This document shows, piece after piece, positions 57,101-64,000 of a stretch of 64,000 nt of DNA. The position numbers and the translations under genes are program-made. Within the stretch, counting starts at the first letter, position 1. Each line of letters begins with the position of its first letter. This DNA is from Rhyacichthys aspro (Eukaryota; Chordata; Actinopteri; Gobiiformes; Rhyacichthyidae), in assembly GCA_036850595.1 (NCBI GenBank), contig CM072168.1, positions 17,475,982-17,539,981 of the forward strand, in the 5' to 3' direction. Below the pieces are notes generated by a model. That model saw only the letters and a list, made by a program, of their open reading frames with translations, was not told the DNA's origin and made no database searches.

Positions 57101-59928
57101 GTTAAATGGTGTTCAATAGTGTTTAATCACTGAAATATCCATCTTTGTTTTTGCATGTATTAAAAAAAATAATAAAAAAGCTCTATTAGACAACTACCTG
57201 TTCCTAGGCCATGTTTTTCTCGCAGACTTAATATCTTAAAGCCTGAAGTTATTTATTATTTAACACCACATTGCACCTTTAAAATCATGCAGCTTCAAAC
57301 TATTCAATGTCCAGTTATTAATTTGAATTGTATTTAATATTCTGACATATTCTTGATGTCAGTGTTTCTGCTTTGTTTCTACAATCGCGATCAATATGTG
57401 CTTTAAATCCAAACTTTACAGATATTGTGGGCCAAAACCTGAAATATCTCACAAGAGTTGGTTCTGCAATGACAATTTTTAATTATAAGATTATAGTCGG
57501 ATGTGAATATGTGTAAATGTTGCTAATACTATGGCCTTTCACAGTCGGCAATCCATCTTTAATCTATTAGTTTACTGTTGACTTGATACAATGGCTGCTG
57601 CACAAACATAGGACAACTCATTACAAATAAATAAAGACTGAGCAGTCAGGTAAAAATGGTCAAATTTAGCTTGTCATTCATATATTTTGTCCTTAACAGA
57701 TTGTGTGGGACTTGAGCAGCTTTGGGCATGAAGCAAGAAACACCATGGACAGTCCCAGTTAATCGCAGGGCTAACACATGGGGACAGACATCTATTCACA
57801 CTGTCATTTATTCACTATGAGCTGTTTAGATTAGACTAATTTATAAAACAGGAGGACGATGGACTCGCAGTGAACCAACAATGACCCACAGAAACTGGAG
57901 AATATCTCATTTTCTAACATAGTGGCTATAATTAATTGTAATAAAGACAAGATTACCCATACTGACAGAATATGAGCCAAAGTCGTAACATAACCTGCTT
58001 TTCCATGCTGTTCTTGGATATTACACAGGTTTTGGGGTTGGATGTGGACGTTCATAAAAGACACAGCTGCTCCCCACACAGCACAGATGGATATGTAATA
58101 GTTTATATCCACTATTACAGCTCCTGACTGCCTGTTAAGACTTTTATCCCGTGATGACAGCTTAACTAGACTCAGAGGCCTTTGTCGGCTGATCTCAGAT
58201 CAATTGTATTTGTTCTCACAGCGGAGAGTCTGGCTTCAGGCTAGAAGCTCCGACAAACCCTCTGCCTTTGCAAAGTCTTTGTTTTAAAGGAAACGTTGAA
58301 CATGATGTTGCCTGGTTTGTTTAGAAGCATCTAAACAGATCCATTGATTCAAAAACCCCAACTGCCTGAACAATACCACAATGAAAACTAAACAAACTAA
58401 CTGTATTACTCTGAGCCAAGTGGATTTCTCGTCATTTCAGGGAGCACTCGACTCAAGGTTTTAATAGAGCATCCATACGACAGTGTAATCCAGTGTCCCT
58501 GGACTGATGTCAGGCTCAAATGAATCCTACATTCAGAAATAAGCTCCTGTGTAAACAATGGAGAGGCTGGACACGAGGGGCTGTGACTCACCGTCGTCCT
58601 TCACCAACACCTCCTTTTGGCACATGTCCTGTACGTTCACAGTGCAGTTGACGATGAACTCGGGCGTGGAGCAGTCGTGGGTCATCTCCTCGCACTGGTA
58701 ACACTGGATCTGCAGAGGCAGCCCTGCAACGCCACCAACAACCTGTCAATCAGTACTACTCACTTTAAAACTTAAACACAGCTACAGAATCTATTCTCCC
58801 ATATCATCCACTCATTTACATGTTCACATTTTTTCTGTATTAAGAGAAAGAAGTAGTTTTATCTGAAAAAAGCAGGTTTTTCTTTTCTCTCTCTGCTCTC
58901 TCTGCTCTGGTGTCCATCTCCTCAAACACAATCCGACCGAAGTGACAGACATGCTCAATTATTCAGCTGCTGCTGATTTCTTTTTTACATTTATTAAACT
59001 GCTGCAACATTTCATCAGGTCTTGCTTCATGTTTTAAATTATTTGTATTTTGCACCATTGCCACAGAAAGGGATCAATTTTACTGCAATCAAACCAATTA
59101 AACTTAACTTAGCATTTTCTATGTTAACACTCTATTTCTCCCACTATTTCTTTCATACATGCAAAATTGCCTCTTAATTGTACTAAAATACTGAATGTCT
59201 ATTGATTGTTTTAAAGCAATAAACTATACACAGCAGAAATAGATGAGCTTACATGGTACACACCCTTATTTATGTTGATTTAAATGCAAATCTGAAGTAA
59301 ATAGCTTAGGGGTTTAGATGATTGTGCTCCATTCAAGACTAAACCTGGCCTTTAATATTTTTTTTTTCACGTGAGTACATTAAACACTGCATTAAATTCC
59401 ACCCAAACTCAACTCATTAAGATGTCCACACGCCTGTTGCATACTTTCATACATAAAAGGAAAAAGACACAGTTTTTTCTTTAATGTATAACTTCTAATT
59501 GAATTATGGTAGAGCTAAACCAAACAAGAGTAGATTACTTGAATAAATTCACCAAGAAAAATACTTATTACCTTCGCCAAAATGTCATATATTTAAACAG
59601 AGAATGGCTGTAGCGCAGTTATCCAAACTTACCTGCAACGCACAGGAGCGCAGTGCACCACTGTGTCAATAAAAGGTCCTAAAATGAAACTGTCAAACCG
59701 CACACATCTGTAATAATAAACATCTTTCTATTTCAATCATTTTCAGTCACGCATTTCTCGTTCAAACAACACCAGGCGCTAATTATCCAAAGTCTCCGCG
59801 CTGCGTCTCCATTAAGTCACTAATAAACATGTACCCATCACGCTCCTCTCCGCGGGGCAAGTCTGAGTCAGTCCCGTACCTGTCCTGGAGCAGAGCAGGA
59901 GCAGAGCGGTGACCACGAGCAGCCGCAT
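51171..59928 (-). CDS. lypd1: LY6/PLAUR domain-containing protein 1 (Lynx2)
   Basis: Three coding exons on the - strand: 59928-59880, 58723-58592 and 51412-51171, both junctions in phase 1, give 140 residues plus stop (human 141). Order: signal peptide (MRLLVVTALLLLCS), mature start LQIQCYQCEE, a Ly6/uPAR three-finger domain with the cysteines expected for five disulfides and the closing CCNTPLCN, then a basic linker and a hydrophobic C-terminal segment suited to GPI attachment. RKSCASSGACLIASSGYQ and GKLNSVCITCCNTPLCNG are close to human LYPD1. The family protein sits on the outer neuronal membrane and modulates nicotinic acetylcholine receptors. The Met at 59928 is preferred because the signal peptide starts there; an in-frame Met at 59994 would add 22 polar residues. 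It converges with GPR39, as in mammals. Confidence 0.95.
52783..53175. repeat. short interspersed element, TTAAAGG-type family
   Basis: The left end is 'attaaaggagcactgtgtaa', and 'tccctgcagggctaccgtag' at about 53073 is shared with a piece at about 22381. The right end is 'gtacttttaag'. The same end motif recurs at 36118, 55816, 57085 and 63090. Confidence 0.5.
57085..57283. mobile_element. MITE with TTTAAA ends
   Basis: The left end TTTAAAGGTGCAATGTG and the right end CACATTGCACCTTTAAA are inverted copies. The interior is AT-rich, non-coding and about 165 bp long. The central TTAA could be the target duplication. This is a short non-autonomous DNA element. Confidence 0.7.
58724..59879 (-). 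other. lypd1: LYPD1 intron 1
   Basis: There is no exon or recognisable repeat in this 1.16-kb intron. It is bounded by the GTACGG donor at 59879 and the ttgcag acceptor next to 58723. Confidence 0.8.
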
Positions 59929-60110
59929 CGTGCGCTTAGACCCGCGCCCAGCTCCAACATGAGACGCGTGGCTGTGACTCCGAGGCGCACGCACGGAGCG
60001 GCTGGCAGCCTGTCATGGTGAGCCCACTCCTCCTGCGATACCTCACCTCTTAAACACCGCGCGCGCACACACTCCTGCTCTGTGCCACGTGATGAGAGAC
60101 CCTGTTGTGA
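59929..60110 (-). promoter_or_regulatory. lypd1: LYPD1 5' UTR and GC-rich promoter region
   Basis: A CpG-rich stretch directly upstream of the start codon includes a 'gcgcgcgcacacac' tract at about 60060 and an E-box CACGTG at about 60088. No TATA box is obvious. The transcription start is not determined. Confidence 0.4.
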
Positions 60111-63100
60111 AGCTTAGGTGTTATTAATTTATGTACAAACCCTAAAGCATTTCTCTCAGATCTGTTTTATTCGTTTAAGTTGTGCATTCAGGGGCGCTGC
60201 AACAGGGTGGGCATTCCAGGGCAATTTCACATGGCCCCCACTGGGAAAGGGGCCCCCAAAGATTAACTTACAAATACATCAAGAGATAAGATTGTTTAAT
60301 TTTAAAAGGCCACTTGTTTTTCTGTACAAACAATGACTTGATGTTAAACTTTATGACTAGTTTACATTTCATAAAACTGGAAAATGATATAACTTTTGTT
60401 AAAGTAACAGAAAACTTTGGGTAGAATAAGCAAATTGGTGATGAGTTTTTTATTTTTCAGAGTAAATGGCCTCACATCCAGAAGGTCCTAAGTTCCATCC
60501 CTGCTTTGGCAAAGTGTAGAATCAGGAGTAGTACCAATAGCAGTAGCTCTCTTATTACAATCAGTCCCAACAACATGCAGTACTTTAATTTAAACATAGA
60601 TTTTGACAACAAGTCTGTATTTTGTTTATGTTTTTTGAATTGAAATAAAATCCAGACAAAGATGATGAAATGGTGGAGAATAAAGTGTTGTAATGGCTCT
60701 GGAGATGAGACTCACTGTGGGGGCTCCATCTTTGGTACTTGACCCAGCTGAGGAAGGACTCTCCATTCCTGGGGCCTACTTATGGGAGAGACAATGCTGA
60801 AAGAAAATGGGTATGAAGAAATAGGAAGAGAGACTGGGAGAGTGGGAGCAATGGAAAAGAGACAAATGGTCGGATATAAAAGGGCTTCTGTCTTGCTCTT
60901 GAAGCTAAGTCAACACTTTATTTGTTGAAAGATGTAGCAAGCCCATGAAGCAAAAGCACAGTGAACTAGCATGAATGTCCCATCACAGTCAAGGACAGCA
61001 GATGTATTAATCTGAACTTTGAAGTGTGCAGAGCCTAATGGTCAGTCACTAAGTCTGTGTCTTGTGATGAACTAATATAGGACTCAAAACTGACTAAACC
61101 TTTTCCTTGAGAAGTGAAATATCTCCAAGCTTAAAAACTCCAGTCTTCAGATTTACTTTAATGTAGCGTGACTTGGATGAGAACTTTCACAGATATACAG
61201 TTCAGTAACTCCATAAAGCAATAGTGAAACATACTATTCTGTAAAGTTAACCACAGTCAAGATACTGTAGATGAGTTGTTGAGAAATTAATAATTATACA
61301 GTAGTTGTAAAAAGCAGTCACCATCATTAAATCATTAGATTGTTTTGTTTATACATTGATGGCTCAAATGTTATAGCCTATTAACATTGTTTCTGTTCTT
61401 CTGCCATAACATTTTTTCCATTAAGTGGCAAATTTAAGTGGCCACTGTGAGTTTTCTGACCTGGTCAAGATGAGTATTACCACATCCAGTCTACAGTATT
61501 TCCATAGAGAGTTGTTATACTTGGTCAATCAGACATGTATAGTACCTCATTAGTGGTCCACAAACAGCACTAAAAATCAGACAAATAAAAAAATGTGTGT
61601 AAAATGTGTGTGTTTTTGTGAATCATAAGAAAAGACATAACACCTTGAGCCTAAAGAAGATATCCTCTGAGCAGTGAAATGCTTCAAAGGTTGTGTGTAC
61701 AAAAAGAAACTCTGTGCTCCGTGGTTCAACATTTGGCACAAAGTTTAAGTGATAAGACTCTGTGCAGTGAAAGGCTTTCCAAAAACTAATAACTCTGTCA
61801 GAGGCACTTGGAGGGTAAAGGATGACCAGCTTCTGTTTCACACATTCAAAAGATGGATTAGCCTCTTCAGTTGCGCAGCGGTGGCTAATATTACACATAG
61901 AGCTGAAAAACTCATGAAACAATCTTCAAAACTCTGGTCCGACATCATATCACCCCATTTTTTCCACAGCCCAAACTAATTTAGACTGTATATGCCTCAG
62001 TAAACTTAGCAGCACCGCGCCGCATAAAGAGTAAGAGGATTTGAATTGAAAACAAAGCGGAGACGAGGGCGAGCAGCTGACCTGAGGCGAAGGACAGCCT
62101 CGTGGTGGTTTTTTCGTTGTTTACGGCTCTGGGGACAGTCAGTGGCACGTTCAATCCTCTTGTCTGAACGGCAACAGTTGTGTTCAGTCATCGAGAACAA
62201 GTCGTTTTAATTAAAAGGTGAAGCTCGGTGTCAGCGCTGCGTCAGGACTCTGATTTACAGCACTAATCAGCTTCATTTGAACTCAGATAATTGGAAGAAT
62301 AAGACACAACACTATACTTTTGATTTATGGGCTGTATTTATGCTGCCTATTACTGAAGCTGGCTTCTATATCCAATGAAAAAGGAACTTGACAGAATGAA
62401 ATATTAGTGACATCCTAACACCACTTTTTGCAGAATCATTTTGAGTACGTGAAATTGAGTACTCACAAATACCCAGTACAGATATAAGTACCTGATATTT
62501 TTGAACCATATACAGTTTCAGAAGAATGTTTATATTTTGGATGTTTTATCAGTGACTTGTTGAGACAGTTTGTGTGACAGAGCATTACCCACAGCTTGCT
62601 TATCTGTATTTACCGTAAAATAAGTCCAAACTGTGCAATATAGAGAAAAGGAGTAAACAGAAAGTCACATTACAGTAAGTAAAGCACTTGTCCGGCAGTA
62701 TTGGAGGAGGCTCTGATACTGCTAACTATCAAATACAGGCATGGGTGTCTGGATAACCCCAAAAAATGTTTATCTTGATCCAAGATATATCTTAGATGCA
62801 TAAAGTAATGGTTTAGTAAGTCACAGATTTGAAATAGCTATTGGTTATTCTCCAAAAATAATAATTCCAGTGTATTTGCCTATTTCTGCCACCTTTATTT
62901 ACGCTGTGAAGTGAATCACTCATGAAATGTCCTGGGACAGGAGAGTAACATTGGAGGTTTCTGTCCAGTGGAGGGTACTGTTTCAGTGAGATAGGGTTGA
63001 TTCTACCAATATCATGTCTAAGAACCATCAAAATGATTTTTGAGAATATATATTTTTGGGCTAAAAGTTACACCATTCCCTTTTAACAACAAGAAGCGTT

Positions 63101-64000
63101 AGGATGTCTGGCCAGAAAAGACTTCAATACTATAATTGTCTCCAAATATAAATATAGCAACTTTGAAATTAAGTGTATGTAAGTAATTTTGACTTCAGAC
63201 TTGGCTTCTTGAAGTAATAATTCAAAATGTTGCATCACTAAAACATAATCTAAGTTTCCTTTTTAATGTTTTGACCTTTAATAACTTTTTTCATTACAGA
63301 AGTTAACCCCAGCCTCCATATTAAACTTAGCTGCATTCATACTAGTCCCAGACCTGAAGCCTCTTCCATGTGATTGGTTTAAATAAAATAAATCTTAACC
63401 TTTTACTTAATTTGCCTTCTTTGCACATTATGAGGCTTTAGTCATGAGCAGTGAGTGCAACGGTGCATTTGGGAGAGTTTAGTTTAATGTGAAGCAACTG
63501 CAGTTTGTCTCAGTGTCAGCCTCTGTCAAAACATGACTGATGCTCTCCGGGAGCCATTAGACTCAGAGACTAAAAAAAAAAAAACAACAAAAAACAGCCG
63601 CTCATCAATGTTGACTGGACGTGTGTTTAGAATCCATTGAACACAGGGGGTAATGTCTAAAAGTGTCTGAGGAAAACACAGAAAACAAGTTCCTGAACCG
63701 ATTTCAGAAGCTGTTCATGAGCATTTCCCAAATCTGAAAAATGTTTTGTTCTGTGTTTCCTGCAACACATGCTTTATAAATTAGCTGAAACATGACAGGC
63801 AGCAAAGAGTCAACCGTGTCTAAAAAGGGTTATACACGCTTTATGTCTAATAGCTGCACTGTTGTGTGTACTTAGCAAATGTAAAAAAAAACTGCATTAA
63901 ATTGCGTTAGGTATTTTAATGCAGTGAAACCATGTCAAGGCCAGAGGAGAGACATGATCTGAAAAAGTCTGTGTTCAAATCAGTTAAAAAAACAATTGTG
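60111..64000. other. intergenic region, right end
   Basis: No gene is supported. 62010-62280 is GC-richer and low in repeats, so it might be a regulatory element. 62928-63090 is a short repeat paired with 35965-36118. 60475-60520 has a SINE-like scrap ('ccagaaggtcctaagttcca'). The open frames here lack family resemblance. Confidence 0.5.
62928..63090. repeat. short interspersed element, second copy
   Basis: It is colinear with 35965-36118, sharing ggtttctgtccag, 'gtctaagaaccatcaaaatg' and 'gggctaaaagttacac', and ends 'cccttttaa'. Confidence 0.65.

Larger units (their letters stand above)
51413..58591 (-). other. lypd1: LYPD1 intron 2
   Basis: There is no coding exon. It has short interspersed elements at about 52783-53175, 55690-55816 and 57085-57283, a poly(A) run at about 54240, and a fish repeat phrase near 56250-56330. 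The remainder is AT-rich. Confidence 0.5.

Noticed and set aside
59929..59994. Upstream in-frame Met as LYPD1 start
   Set aside because: It would put 22 polar residues before a well-formed signal peptide; the Met at 59928 gives the expected family length.
61623..61979. Overlapping frames on both strands near 61.7 kb
   Set aside because: No recognisable domain, no splice sites in frame, and both strands open by chance; not supported as a gene.

Overview
The window is vertebrate nuclear DNA, almost certainly from a ray-finned (teleost) fish. The evidence is split genes with GT-AG introns, vertebrate orthologues (SLC35F5, GPR39, LYPD1), polymerase II U1 snRNA genes, and typical fish interspersed repeats (L2-tailed tRNA SINE, hAT, short palindromic elements). 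Most open frames in it are shadows in introns or repeats.

Layout. (1) About 0.5-11.5 kb is a degenerate tandem duplication. Each unit holds the remains of a multi-exon transposase-like gene on the + strand (more complete at 552-4846, a stub at 8220-9380), then an intact 164-nt U1 snRNA gene on the - strand (5485-5648 and 9862-10025). Upstream of each U1 are enhancer-like sites and a pair of conserved spliced-looking - strand exons. A mobile element with 58-bp perfect terminal inverted repeats sits in the second pseudogene copy. (2) About 11.9-25.4 kb is SLC35F5 on the + strand. I could join 13 coding exons with consistent phases into 483 codons, followed by a long 3' UTR. (3) 26.6-48.8 kb is GPR39 on the + strand: a TATA box, two coding exons and a 20.5-kb intron full of repeats, including one homopolymer block that looks like an assembly artefact. 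(4) 51.2-59.9 kb is LYPD1 on the - strand, three coding exons, tail to tail with GPR39, the same neighbour pair as in mammals. (5) 60-64 kb shows no gene I can support.

The genes do not form a pathway. SLC35F5 is an orphan drug/metabolite-type transporter, GPR39 is a ghrelin-family receptor known in mammals as a zinc sensor, LYPD1 is a GPI-anchored Ly6 modulator of nicotinic receptors, and U1 RNA acts in splicing. The most interesting observation is that this GPR39 lacks all three residues implicated in zinc sensing in the human receptor (His17, His19, Asp313) and both cysteines of the receptor's second extracellular disulfide. Next are the two U1 loci, identical over the RNA, each linked to a transposase-like relic and to an unrecognised spliced - strand exon pair.

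Exon boundaries were read by eye from splice consensus and reading-frame continuity. Family assignments rest on remembered protein sequences, not on a search.
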